Assembly: GCF_950295315.1 (NCBI RefSeq)
Contig: NC_080170.1
Coordinates: 96,500,477 to 96,564,476, forward strand
Length of the DNA: 64,000 nt
Reading direction: 5' to 3'
DNA from: Erinaceus europaeus
Taxonomy: Eukaryota; Chordata; Mammalia; Eulipotyphla; Erinaceidae
The position numbers and the translations under genes were made by a program. The notes below the pieces were generated by a model. The model was not told the DNA's origin, ran no database searches, and saw nothing but the letters and a program-made list of their open reading frames with translations. Positions 33,525-44,469 of the stretch are shown here, one piece after another; the stretch's first letter is position 1, and each line of letters begins with the position of its first letter.

Positions 33525-33604
33525 TTATTCACATTTTAAATATATAAATTGATACATGAGCATGAGTTTCTATTAAAATGTAAAGTTTTACCACTATTTT
33601 TTTT

Positions 33605-33995
33605 TCAATTTCTTTTTTACTGATTTAATAATGATTGACAAGATGGGAGTACAATTCCACACAATTCCCATAGCCAGAGTTCTGCAACCCATCCCCTCCC
33701 TTGAAAGCTATTCTTTATCCCTCTAGGAATACGGGCCCAGGATCATTATGGGGTGCAGAAGGTGGAATGTCTGGCTTCTATAATTGCTTCTCCACTAAAC
33801 ATGGGCATTGACAGGTTGATCTATACTCCCAGCCTGTCTCTCTTTCTCTAGTAGGACAGGGCTCTTCAGAGACAGGAAACATTGGTGGGGTCATCTCCTC
33901 AGGGCAGTCAGGTTGGGTTAGGCATCATGGTAGCATCTGGAACCTGATGGCTGAAAAAGATTTAAGATATAAAGCAGAAAAAATTGTTTAATAAT
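33605..33995 (-). mobile_element. Diverged L1 long 3'UTR fragment
   Basis: CACACAATTCCCATAGCCAG, ACATGGGCATTGACAGGTTG and GTAGCATCTGGAACCTGATG align with the 5.6-kb copy. Confidence 0.8.
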
Positions 33996-34149
33996 CAGGA
34001 TTTTCACTCATTATAATGTTCAGCTTTCCTCACTTTCTTTCCTACCTTGTTAAACTAAAGATCCAACATTAAGTAGATACTTCTATATGTTTTTTATTTT
34101 TAAATTCATATAATGGCCAATCATTTCACCTCATAAAAATATTAAACCA

Positions 34150-34434
34150 GGAGTCGGGCTGTAGTGTAGCGGGTTAAGCACAGGTGGCGCAAAGCGCAAG
34201 GACCAGTGTAAGAATCCCGGTTTAAGCCCCCGGCTCCCCACCTGCAGTGGAGTCGCGTCACAGGTGGTGAAGCAGGTCTGCAGATGTCTATCTTTCTCTT
34301 CCCCTTTCTGTCTTCCCCTCCTCTCTCCATTTCTCTCTGTCCTATCCAACAACGATGACAACAATAATAACTACAACAATACAACAGCAAGGGCAACAAA
34401 AGGGAATAAATAAATAAAATAAATATTTTAAAAA
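34150..34434 (+). mobile_element. SINE A with target duplication
   Basis: Near-intact: GGAGTCGGGCTGTAGTGTAG start, AATAAATAAAT tail; ATTAAACCA repeats at 34141-34149 and 34435-34443. Confidence 0.95.
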
Positions 34435-34699
34435 ATTAAACCATATAAAAACATAGAATCATTGTTACATATATCATTGTGTATTTTGCTCAAAAGATAA
34501 TTTAATATCCACTTTTCTGTACTTTTTAAATCTTCACTAAATAAATTGTGGAGATGAATGTAAATCAATTGTTCACTGGTATAGCTTTAATGTATTATTT
34601 TTTATATTGATTTTAAACTAGCTTATATTTTCAGTCATTTCCATATTAAGTGGTCCTCACTTTATATTCATTATTTGACTACAAAGAACACATTGTAAG

Positions 34700-35330
34700 T
34701 AGCCTTCCTAATGTTACTGGATTCTTTTATGCGTGAACTAACAAGAACAAGGTTTTCTCTATCAGAAGGTAAATAAATTTTCAATTTTAATAAACATTGC
34801 ATTTCCAACTGCCTTTAATACTTTAAGATTTCATACTTGCCAGTCAAGTTATCACCCTTCCAAATGGTTTTCAGTCTCATGAGTATAATGTAGTATCTCT
34901 TGACTTCTTTATTTTGCATTTATCTGAATGGCAATTTGAGTATCTCTTTCATATTCTTTATCATTTGAAGGTGATCTCTCTGAATTGTTTTTTTTTTTGT
35001 TCTCTATTCTCATTTTGAATTTTTCCATGTCACATATGTATTATAAATTCAATCTTCTGAATATATTCTCCATTGTCCATTTTTTCAAAACCTATTATGT
35101 ATCTTTTAATTTTGTCTGTCATATCACTCTGCAATAAATTTATGTCTTTTCTCGTACAGTATCTGGGTTTTCAGCCTACTTTATGAAGTAACATTTGCCA
35201 CTATCTACTGTACATGTAATCTCCTAGACTTTTGCCCAACTGTTGATTATTCTTTGAAGATAGGTCATTAGCTCATCTAAAAAAATTTTTTTATGTTGTG
35301 TAAGATACAAATGGATAGTTGACTATACCA
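34700..35330 (-). mobile_element. Possible very old L1 relic
   Basis: Weak antisense-L1 flavour (TTGCATTTATCTGAATGGCA; ATTTGAGTATCTCTTTCATA). Boundaries and identity uncertain. Confidence 0.4.
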
Positions 35331-35664
35331 GGCCTAACTACCAGCTATATCTTCTCCCAGGGATACAGAGTACTATTTTTATAAAATCTGTAATATACTG
35401 TAACTAAGTTCTAGATCTCCTTTTTTTTTTCTAATTTGTAATCTTTAATGCTGCTTTAGTTTGTGTATATATTATCTGTTTGGCTAAACATTTAATAAAA
35501 CTGTTTGTAAAAAGAGGGGAGGATTATTAATAAAATTTAAGATTGGATTAATAAAAATACAGCAAAGCAAATGCATACCCAAAATATTAATCACATCCAA
35601 GCAATCAGAGGCTCTAAGCCCCATACAGCTACTCCAGTAAAATCTCTGCTTTGTATTTTGAGTT
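35331..35664. other. Unassigned AT-rich DNA
   Basis: T-run at 35421-35432; nothing recognised otherwise. Confidence 0.45.
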
Positions 35665-35808
35665 TTTGTATTTATTTGTTTGTTTGATTTTTAAGCCAGA
35701 GCACTGCTTAACTCTAGTTTATGTTGGTGCAGGGGATTAAACCTGGGACTTTGGCTCCTTAGGCATGAGTCTGTTTGCATAGCCATTTTATATTTGCCCC
35801 CACCTTGA
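35665..35808 (-). mobile_element. SINE D, antisense
   Basis: AGAGCACTGCTTAACTCTAG, GGGGATTAAACCTGGGACTT and GGCATGAGTCTGTTTGCATA follow the reverse complement of SINE D. Confidence 0.85.
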
Positions 35809-36009
35809 GTCTCTGTTTATACCACAGATCAAAGGTATCTGTTTTATAACAATGGAGTGACTACTGAGTTTCACTCAAGGACTTATGGTTTGTAATACAA
35901 AATGTGAAAAGTCATGCACTCTGCAATTTAAAGCTTACATATTGCATGCTTCATTTAGAAAATATTAATTTATGCGGAATTAATCACAGCTCATTTGCAG
36001 AAGTTTGTG

Positions 36010-36175
36010 GCTGCCATTATAACTAAACTTATCAAAAAGACATAAATCTAAGGACAAAGACAACAAAGACTTAACAAAGATGAGTTCTTGTCCTAATACT
36101 AATGAGCTGGTGAAGGCTGAACAAATTGATCTTCCTAAACCTTTACTTCTGTGGAATGAAGATTATAATACTTTG
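36010..36175 (+). repeat. Inverted repeat, left arm
   Basis: Arm of ~165 bp (CTTAACAAAGATGAGTTCTT, then GTGAAGGCTGAACAAATTGA) whose reverse complement, about 85% alike, lies at 36672-36832. Family unknown. Confidence 0.85.
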
Positions 36176-36229
36176 TACTTTGCACTAGTGTTTCTCAGAT
36201 CAGATGGATTTTGATCATCACAACTGGGA

Positions 36230-36540
36230 GAGAAGAAAAGAGGCAAAAAGGGAGAGGGCCAATAGAGAAAGATCAGTCCAGATAAGGAATATTGGGGAGA
36301 GAGAGGTCCGTTGCTGGTATGTGGAACAAGGTGGCTAGTAAAGGAATTTATGGTCAGGTGAGGCAGGTCCTGGTGAGTGGGGCTAATCTTATCTCTGGCC
36401 AGGGGTCTCCTTTATTGCAGGGCAGTGATCTGTTTAGCTTCCTTTAAGCTGAGGTGGGAAGTGCCTGCCAACCTCTTTGCAGAGGGAACCCGGGGTTCAA
36501 CCCCCTTAAGGCCTTAGGGTCGCCTAGAACCACTCCCCAC
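36230..36540 (-). mobile_element. Possible LTR fragment
   Basis: On the minus strand it starts TGTGGGGAGTGGTTCTAGG, then has CAATAAAGGAGACC as a polyadenylation-like signal. It interrupts an L1 3'UTR at 36541. The other end and target duplication were not found. Confidence 0.4.
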
Positions 36541-36960
36541 ACTTATTCTTTATCTCTCTGGAAGCATGGACCCAGGATCATTATGTGGTGCAGAAGGTAG
36601 AAGGTCTAGCTTCTGTAATTGTTTCTCTGCTGAACATTGGCATTGGCAGGTTGATCCATACTTCCATTCTGTATTAATAATATAATCTTCATTCCGTAGA
36701 AATAAAGGTATAGGAAGATCAATTTGTTCAGCCTTCACCAACTCATTAGTATTAACACAAGAACTCATCTTTGTTAAGTCCTTATTATTCCCTAGATTTA
36801 TGTCTTCTTCATAAGTTCAGTAATAATGGCAGTCTTTCCCTAGTGGGGCAGGGCTCTGGAAGGTGGAGTTCCAGGGTACATTGGTGAGATTGTCTGCTCA
36901 TGGAAGTCAGGTAGGCATCATGGTAGCATCTGCAACTTGGTGTCTGAAAGGGAGACATTA
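36541..36960 (-). mobile_element. L1 long 3'UTR fragment, interrupted
   Basis: 36541-36666 and 36833-36960 are contiguous in the 5.6-kb copy; between them sits the right arm of the inverted repeat. Confidence 0.75.
36672..36832 (-). repeat. Inverted repeat, right arm
   Basis: Reverse-complement partner of 36010-36175, lying inside an L1 3'UTR, so this arm is probably the inserted copy. Confidence 0.85.
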
Positions 36961-37049
36961 TTATTTTTTAATGGAAATAGGTAAGTTTACAACAATGTAT
37001 GTGCTTTAGTAGTACAGGTTCACACTTCTTCAGGCCCACACTTCAATGG

Positions 37050-37330
37050 GGCTGGGTGATGGTGCACCTGGTTAAGTTCACATATCATCATTTCCAGGAT
37101 CAGGGTTTGAACCTGCTCCCCAGCTACAGGATGCTGCTTCATGAGTGGTGATGTAGGTCTACAGGTGTCTTTCTCCCTATCTCCCCACCCCTTTCAATTT
37201 TTCTCTGTTCTGTCAAACAAAATACAATGAAAAAAAAAAAAAGGAAAAAATGGCCACCAGGAATGGTGGCAAATAGTATTGCTGGCACTGAGCCCCAGCA
37301 ATAACACTGGTGGCGATACAAATAATAATC
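37050..37330 (+). mobile_element. SINE B with 3' module
   Basis: GTGCACCTGGTTAAGTTCAC head, poly-A at 37231-37242, then ATGGCCACCAGGAATGGTGG and GAGCCCCAGCAATAACACTG. Confidence 0.85.
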
Positions 37331-37334
37331 TTAA

Positions 37335-37590
37335 ATTTAAAAAATATTATCACATTATACCCACTACTAAGTACTACTATCCCTCTAATCCAATCTGCTC
37401 CCTTTGCTGTAACTTCCATACTCCTTTTCCAGTACCAGTAGTTCTGTTTCAGAATTCAAGAGTTTGTATTTGTTTTGTTCTGAACTTTAATTTGTTTTGT
37501 ATCTTTGTATTCCACATGAATGAAGTTATCTAGTCTGTAGAATTAAGTTTTCTTACTTGATTCACTCAGCAACATCTCCTCAGGTTCAGA
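37335..37590 (-). mobile_element. L1 3'UTR fragment, antisense
   Basis: TCCACATGAATGAAGTTATC and TTGATTCACTCAGCAACATC match the antisense L1 end in order. Confidence 0.55.
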
Positions 37591-37626
37591 CAAAAAGGTG
37601 AAATCAGACAGGATTTCACCTTTTTG
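37591..37626. repeat. Perfect 15-bp hairpin
   Basis: CAAAAAGGTGAAATC (37591-37605), a 6-base loop, then its exact reverse complement (37612-37626). Confidence 0.97.
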
Positions 37627-37989
37627 TACTTTAGGGATAGTCTAATATATATCAGGGAGAAAATACATGTGACATTATCTATATAACATTTTGTTTATTA
37701 GATAAATTATCTTTATATTCTTTAAAGCATATTTGATTAATTAACCATAATTCCTTCTATCAAACTCGATTTGTAATCTAACTGAAAGTAAAAAAGAACT
37801 TTCTTTACTTGATTATCAACTTCTAAGACTTTCCTTTCCTATACTAAGAAGGACAACCTATTACATGAGAAAGAGTGGAATTCTGACTTTGGACAGTCTA
37901 CCATTTATAGTTTAATTACATTGAATAAATTAACCTTAATTTTCTACTCTCAGTTAAAAGATTTTTATAACATAAAATTCGACAAATGC
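37627..37989. other. Unassigned AT-rich DNA
   Basis: Nothing recognised. Confidence 0.45.
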
Positions 37990-38001
37990 CTAGTACGTAT
38001 T

Positions 38002-38295
38002 TTTTTTTTTAGAGTGGGTGTGCTCTCACTTTTTTTTAATTATTTATTTTCCCTTTTGTTGCCCTTGTTTTATTATTGTTGTTGATGTTGTCATTGTTGG
38101 ATAGGACAGAGAGAAATGGAGAGAGGAGGGGAAGACAGAGGGGGAGAGAGAGAGACACCTGCAGACCTGCTTCACCACCTGTGAAGCAACTCCCCTGCAG
38201 ATGGGGAGCCAGGGGCTTGAACTGGGATCCTTATGCTGGTCCTTGAGCTTCATGCCACGTGCACTTAACCCGCTGTGCTACCACCTGACTCCCGT
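38002..38295 (-). mobile_element. SINE A
   Basis: Full minus-strand SINE A. CTAGTA(C/T)GTAT lies before it at 37990 and after it at 38296, the latter split by the solo LTR. Confidence 0.9.
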
Positions 38296-38302
38296 CTAGT
38301 AT

Positions 38303-38752
38303 TGTCGGTGTGCTTCTAAAACCACTTCTGTTTCATTTGGTTTAATCCCCCCTGCTTAACACTATTCTATTTACATAACCACTTCATTCTATTTACATAA
38401 CCACTGTATTCTATTTACATAACCACTATATTCTATTTACATAACCACTGCAGGGCATTGGTTCAATCCCCACTGGTTCATGATATGTTTTTGCTCCGCC
38501 CCCTCTCCTTGTCACACTCTGATTTTCACCAGTCACTTTTCTCTCCACCCTCTCTGCGTCACATCCTGTTCCCACCCTACTGGGCTAGTATATTTATAAG
38601 GACAAGATTGTAAGTAGTTTTTAGATTAGTTTAGCTTAGCTTGGTATAGATTGTGCTGCGTCCTGCATGAATAAAGAGATACTGCGTACAACCCAGCCAT
38701 GAGTCTTGGGTCGTCTGTTACCCGCCAGTGAAGCCAGCCGGCGAAAACAACA
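38303..38752 (+). mobile_element. Solo LTR (ERV family 1, copy 3)
   Basis: 450-bp LTR starting TGTCGGTGTGC and ending AAAACAACA, with exact 6-bp TAGTAT duplications at 38297-38302 and 38753-38758. TATA-like TATATTTATAAGG at 38589-38601 and AATAAA at 38670-38675. The U3 has four copies of a 22-bp repeat (38364-38451) and lacks a central segment present in copies 1 and 2. Confidence 0.95.
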
Positions 38753-38960
38753 TAGTATGTATTTCCTACAAAGACAAAGAAAAACTCTCAAGAAAAATGG
38801 ATTTTTATAAACGGTTAAGATACTTGCTACCTCTACAGATGGTAGGCCTTCTATAAAAATCAAGTTGCCAGAGATGGCTTCATGAAAACAACTCATCAGA
38901 AAAAAGAGTTGTTCATGTTATAAAATTTTGTGGTATAGACTAAGATCATGTATGATATTA

Positions 38961-39140
38961 GTTATCAGTTACTGAGTGCTAAAGGCAGGCACTGTACTAT
39001 GCATTATGTGTGTATTTTCATACTTCCTCCTCTAACCAGTCTTATAAAACTATTACCTTAATGTTAGAGATGAAGAAACTGAAGCATATAATTTACAAGA
39101 CTTGCTGTAACTTAATGAATTAGTATGCGCCAGGACTGTG
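38961..39140 (+). mobile_element. MIR relic
   Basis: ACTGAGTGCTAAAGGCAGGC, ACTGTACTATGCATTATGTG and GATGAAGAAACTGAAGCATA follow the ancient MIR SINE in order. Confidence 0.75.
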
Positions 39141-39201
39141 TAGGAATGAAAGTAGAGAGCAAAGACTGTTGATTGAGCTCTTAGGCTAAACAAAGCTTCT
39201 C

Positions 39202-39410
39202 AGGGCTAGGCAGCGGCATACCCAGTTGAACACACATGTTAACTTGCAAAAGGACCTCAGTTCAAGCTCCAGTCAAGCCCCAAGTCCCCAACTGCAGCAG
39301 GGGAAGCTTCACGAGTGGTGAAGCAGGGCTGTAGCTGTCTCTCTTCTCTCTGTATCTCCCCATCCCTCTCAATTTCTCCTGTTTCTATCAAAAACACTTA
39401 TCTTTTTTTT
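39202..39410 (+). mobile_element. SINE B
   Basis: AGGCAGCGGCATACCCAGTT head, GGGGAAGCTTCACGAGTGGT middle; imperfect. Confidence 0.85.
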
Positions 39411-39934
39411 TTAAAGAAGGAAATATAGATCCTTGTCTTGAAGCTGAAAAATGAGTTCTTTATCTGAGCATATGAACTACTCTTTGCTTAGAATTAATTG
39501 CTTCTTTGCTTCTACCTTAGGCAAATTTAGCTGAATTTCCAGATTGGGAAATATTTCCTACCTGTTTTATGTTCAGATGTTTGTATGTACAGTCATTCTG
39601 ACTTACCAAGTGTCAAGGTAAAGTTCTATTTACTTTGGTCCAGATAAAGATAAAAGAGGGTCAAGGTTGGAAAAGAAATGAAACCAACAATTCGACATTG
39701 ATTTGAGACTAATTCACAACAGTGTAACCCTTCCAACCATTTGTATTCTAAAACCTTTTAATCTCAAATTGAGAAAGGAAGGAAGGACTTTAGTTCAAGG
39801 ATCTCTCAGACAATAATTGTGTGCTAAATCTTTAAGTTTGAGGATCATGGATATTTGTCCTAAAAACAACATTGGAAGATAGAGAATAATTTAAATCCAT
39901 TTAATCTATTCTTTAACAATTTCTTTTTCATTTA
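39411..39934. other. Unassigned DNA
   Basis: Nothing recognised. Confidence 0.45.
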
Positions 39935-40205
39935 TTATTATTTATTTTTGCCACCAGAGATAACTCTGGTGCCCTTGTGCCCATGCTATGATTCCATTGC
40001 TTATACCAGTGTTTGTGTGTGTGTGTGTTTCCTTTTGATAGAGGGTGATTCACAGAGAGGAAGAAGGAGATAGAGAGGAGAAATGTCTGCAGCACTGTTC
40101 TTCTACTCATAAAGTTCTCCCACTGCAGATGGGGCCTGAGGGCTTGAACCTCGGTTGTTATGCATGTTAACATGTGTGCTCTACCAGATGCACTTCCATC
40201 TGGCT
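39935..40205 (-). mobile_element. SINE B, antisense, with (GT)n
   Basis: GCCACCAGAGATAACTCTGG tail module, GTGTGTGTGTG at 40014-40028, GAGGGCTTGAACCTCGG as the B-box region. The 144-codon antisense frame here (39928-40362) is a SINE shadow. Confidence 0.8.
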
Positions 40206-40604
40206 TTAACTTAATCTGTTCTGTACTTTTATTTTTATTTTTCCATCTTGCAATAGTAATTGAAGATGAGCAGCACTTAACTAGATGCAGTAAGGAGAGA
40301 GGGAGACACCAAAAGAGCAATTTTAACATCCATTTTTGAGAAAATATGAAATCCAATGTCATCTTCTTGACTGAGGCTTAAATACGGCTTTGGAAAATGA
40401 TTCATAACAATCAAGTGTGAAAAGTGTTTGTTGGGAATCATAATAGCCTTTTTCCTTGTTCTATGGAAACCTTCAGTTACCTACTATATGATAGTAACAA
40501 GATAACAAGTTATTCATTTATTTAAAGAAAAACTATTTAGTCAAGTTTTGTTTGCCAGGCGATGTGTTATACATAGAATTGATGTATTTTTATACATTCA
40601 TTTA
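40206..40604. other. Unassigned DNA
   Basis: Nothing recognised. Confidence 0.45.
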
Positions 40605-41125
40605 TTTTTAATGGCCTTTATTAGGGAAATAACAATTTATAAGAGAGTTGTCCTATGAATACAAACTTATCTCCTCCTGATATCTGTTCACCATCCCACC
40701 ACCAATTTAAATCCTCCAGTACAATGGTACACTGGAACACTAGGGCCCTCCATCTTCTCCTCCAGCACTTTTAGAGTCCTTGGCTTTGCTGCCACAGACC
40801 ACACCTAGTTGAAGTTGCACCCTTTGTTTTCCATAGGGTGTCTTTTCTTGTTTCTAAGTTCCACCCTGAAGTGAGATCATTTTGGTATCTTCCTTCTCCT
40901 TACTTATCTCACTTAACATGATTTCTTCAAGTTCTATCTGAGACAGAAGAGAAGATTTTATCATTTCTTACAGCTGAGTAGCATTCCATTGTGTATATAT
41001 GCTACAATTTACTCATTAACTCTTTGATTTTGGATATCTGGCCTATTAACAGCTGTGCTGTGATGCACATAGGTATTGCATAGATCTTTTCAAAGGAGTA
41101 TTTTGTTTTCTTTGGATAATGTGAT
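40605..41125 (-). mobile_element. L1 3' end, antisense
   Basis: CTTACTTATCTCACTTAACA, GCTGAGTAGCATTCCATTGT and ACAGCTGTGCTGTGATGCAC are clear antisense L1 terminal landmarks. Confidence 0.85.
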
Positions 41126-42135
41126 AAAGGCTTTAATAAACAAAACACTCGTTGCAGAACTTACAGTTATGGTAAGGATGAACAAGATAATTTAGTAATT
41201 AATAGCCATAAATAATTCATTTGTTCCTTGACTTATAGCTCCCTCACTTCACTTTCCACCTTTATCCTCATAAAAACTGTGTATTTTTTGTGTGTCTTCT
41301 CTTCCTCGCAAAAGGGCACCGTCAGTCTGATAAAATTTTACCTCATTTTAATTTATTTATATCTGCAAAGACCCTTTTTCAAAAGAGGTAAGATTCTGAG
41401 GTCTGGAGTAGATGTGAGTTTTTGAAGGAGACTATACAATCAATAACATAAAGTAAGACCTTTTACGATAATTGGGGAGATACTTATCAAATATATGCAG
41501 TCTCTCAAAAATAATGTAAAACATAATTTTTTGTATGCAAAAACAGGAAGTAACCTGAATATAGTTGAGGAAGTTGAATACAAAGAGTCTATCTAACCTC
41601 ACATAGTGGAATATAAAGATTTTTATTTTCAGAAATAATTATCTTTTTGAATATACAATCTTTCAATGAATGGTTGGCCAGTAGGTCCATTTTATAAAAT
41701 TTGCTGCTTACGATTATAAAGATCCCTCTGTCTAGAGGTAATTTCCACATAGTTGTTAATATTCAAATCATGGATTAATGAAAGCCTTGGAAAATGTTAC
41801 CTTTCACTTACTAATATAGATAGTAATGGGCTATAAAAAACTAAATATCCAGGTGTGAAAAAAAATTAACTAACTTTAACAGCAACAGAGATAAATAACT
41901 AAGGACAAAGATGTAATTTATTTGACAGTGTTTTTAAATATTAGCTAAATAGGCAACATAGATTATTATATATGAATAAACCATAAAATGGGAAGTATCT
42001 ATTTTATATATTTAAAAGCCAGGAAAGGAGAGTAAATTAATTGCTGTATTAAGGCTTTGGAATTTGAAATAAAGCTTTATTTTTTCTTTCAGAAATAACA
42101 AAACAAAAATTTGAGTGTGTTTGTTTTTCTTACAG
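41126..42135. other. Unassigned DNA upstream of a candidate exon
   Basis: Repeat-poor. Ends in a pyrimidine tract and TTACAG. A second acceptor-like TTTTTTCTTTCAG lies at 42080-42092. Confidence 0.45.
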
Positions 42136-42214
42136 GGATGATAGGACACAGCAGAAGAAGGAAAGTATCTTGAGCACTTGCAACATCAGTGGAACTTTAC
42201 ATATTCAGAATCAG
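42136..42214 (+). CDS. Candidate host-gene exon (79 bp)
   Basis: Preceded by TTGTTTTTCTTACAG (strong 3' splice site) and followed by CAG|GTAAGA (near-consensus donor). Of three frames only one is open; skipping the first base it reads 26 codons, including QQKKESILSTCNISGTLHIQ. That implies a phase-2 acceptor and phase-0 donor. I do not recognise the protein. It could equally be a non-coding RNA exon or chance. No second exon of the same gene was found in the window. Confidence 0.35.
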
Positions 42215-42307
42215 GTAAGACTATTTCAGATGTGAAAAGGAACTGTTATAAAAATCATGTAAGTGTAAAAGGCAGTAGCCTTGAAATTCCCTTTTTATGC
42301 AGTTGTT

Positions 42308-42901
42308 TGTTAAGTGCTTTTAGTATGAGTTGCTTGTAGTATGAGGTGGAAAATTCCTTGCCCCTTCCCCCTTGAATAAGCAGGACCTAATCAGTGAAGG
42401 CCACCCATTGTTCGAAAGACCCTGCCTGGGGACAAGCCTTATCAGGACCTCATCAGTGAAGGCCACCCATTGTTCGAAGGACCCTACATGGGGACAAGCC
42501 TTATCAGGACCTTTGAACAGACTTTGTGGTGTGCTGTCTACTGGATGGGTGGTCATAGCCGATGGCAGGAGGATGTGCCTGGTTGAATTCTATTGGTTGT
42601 GTGATCTTACTATATTTGAAACTAGCCCGCGCTTTGCTTTGAATGGATCATGCTTTTGCTAAGTTTGAAATGATTGGATCTTGTGTTTGCTATAGCCTGT
42701 TATTGGATGTAGGTTGATAAGGTGATGTGCTCCCCCTCCCTGAGTGTAGTCTGAATTCCTATAAATTGTATGGTTTGAGCCCTGTTCGGGGTCGAGCTTG
42801 GTAGACTAACACCAGTCACCATCTCGGCCCGGATTGCAATTCGTCAATAAACATCTTTGCTTCCTTACAGTGGATGGTGGTTTGATTTATGCTCGCTAAC
42901 A
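42308..42901 (+). mobile_element. LTR of a second ERV family
   Basis: TGTTA...TAACA ends, TATAAA at 42760-42765, AATAAA at 42846-42851, and a GC-richer R/U5 with TTCGGGGTCGAGCTTGG. An internal 62-bp tandem repeat occupies 42381-42504. The left boundary is inferred from the inverted ends; I could not match a target duplication. Confidence 0.7.
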
Positions 42902-42902
42902 G

Positions 42903-43183
42903 TAAGGAGGTCTGGCAGTAGGACAGCGGTTAAGCGCAGGTGGCACAAAGCACAAAGACAGGCATAAGGATCCCAGTTGGAGCTCCCAGTTCCCCACCTG
43001 CAGGAGAGTGGCTTCACAGATGGTGAAGCAGGTCTGCAGGTATCTATCTTTCTCTCCCCTCTCTGTCTTCCCCTCCTCTCTCCATCTCCCTGTCCTATCT
43101 AACAACGATATCAATAACAACTACAACAAGAAAGAAAAAACAACAAGGGCAACAAAAAGGGAAAATTAAAAAAAAAAAAAAAA
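42903..43183 (+). mobile_element. SINE A
   Basis: Directly abuts the LTR end; GGTTAAGCGCAGGTGGCACA head, CAACAAGGGCAACAAAAAGG tail. Confidence 0.9.
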
Positions 43184-43185
43184 GT

Positions 43186-43344
43186 GTGCTCCCGGAGGTG
43201 GCACAGTGATAAAGCTTTGGACTCTCAAGCATGAGGTCCTGAGTTCTATTCCCGGTAGCACAAGTGCCAGAGTGATGTCTGGTTCTTTCTCTCTCCTCCT
43301 ATCTTTCTCATTAATAAATAAATAAAATCTTTAAAAAAAAAAAA
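43186..43344 (+). mobile_element. SINE C
   Basis: Inserted in the SINE A tail: GGACTCTCAAGCATGAGGTC and CATTAATAAATAAATAAA. Confidence 0.92.
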
Positions 43345-43544
43345 GTCATGTAAATTACAACATGTGGTGAAACTGAGACCCTTCCAGGTAAGTCAAGGAT
43401 CTTTAAGTCTCTACGTTCATAGTCTACTGTGAGAAATGGCTGTAACATAAAAGTTCAGGGTCAGGGATGTTAAGTAAAAACAAACAAATTAGGGAGGGAA
43501 GAGTTAAAGAGATAGAAAACAAGGAAGAGAGAAAAATTGGAGGT

Positions 43545-43698
43545 TGGGGGCGGGGTGTGTGTAGATAACATAATGGTTATGCAAAGAGACTCTCATTCCT
43601 GAGGCTCAGAGTGCTACCTTCAGTCCCTTCCAGCTAGAGCTGAGCAGTACTCTGATATATAAACAAAAGAAATAGAAAGAGAAAAAAAAAAAAAAAAG
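43545..43698 (+). mobile_element. SINE D
   Basis: AACATAATGGTTATGCAAAG and AGAGCTGAGCAGTACTCTG, then poly-A. Confidence 0.85.
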
Positions 43699-44469
43699 GA
43701 GGCTAGATGGAAGAAATTAACAGTCTCCTTATACTGAAGGCTAGGGTAGAGATTGACTAAAAAAAAAAAAAAAAAAGAAAAAATATCAAGTTCACTTCTC
43801 CTTCCTGTAATTAAAGAAAGACTACCTTTAATAGCCTTACCTAAAGTAAGTTTAGGACCATATAACTAATGTCTATGCTATGTACTGTGTATTGTAGGGT
43901 AAGTATATGCTATTTCTGTTGATTAATCTACCTACAAACTGTTCTATCAGATTCCTGACACTCTTCCTGACTCAGTATGAAAAAATAGAGCAGGTACAGC
44001 CACAGAGAATCTAAAGAAAGACAAAGACACAAGACCTGGACCCCTAAGTTAATAAATTTACCCAGAAGATCTTTTTTGACTTGCATTATTCTGCGATGTG
44101 AACAAGAAATAAATTTTATTGTGTTAACCTATTAAAATTTGGGAATTGTTATGTCAATTAGCCTGAATAATACCCTGATTTGAGGAATCATAAGGGAACT
44201 TTAATATTAAAGAGAGAGATTCTAAATTATATTGCTAATTAGTATCTGATTCATATATCTAGGAATATAGTCCAAAATTTATAGCACTTTGGTTTAAAAA
44301 TCCAGTGGATATGGCACTTAAATATATCTACAGATGCACTCCATATTATTTCAGATTTTGACACCATAACTCAACCATACAGAAATATACTTTAATCCAC
44401 TTTACTTCTGGACCAATGCAAACACTGTGCTAGTGATAATTGGATGTGAATATTATGCTAAGTAAAAAT
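43699..44469. other. Unassigned DNA
   Basis: Poly-A at 43759-43775; otherwise nothing recognised. Confidence 0.45.

Noticed and set aside
38364..38451. CRISPR-like array
   Set aside because: Units are direct 22-bp repeats without spacers inside a retroviral LTR of a mammalian genome.
39928..40362. 144-codon minus-strand frame
   Set aside because: Mostly a sense read of a SINE B and its flank; no domain visible.
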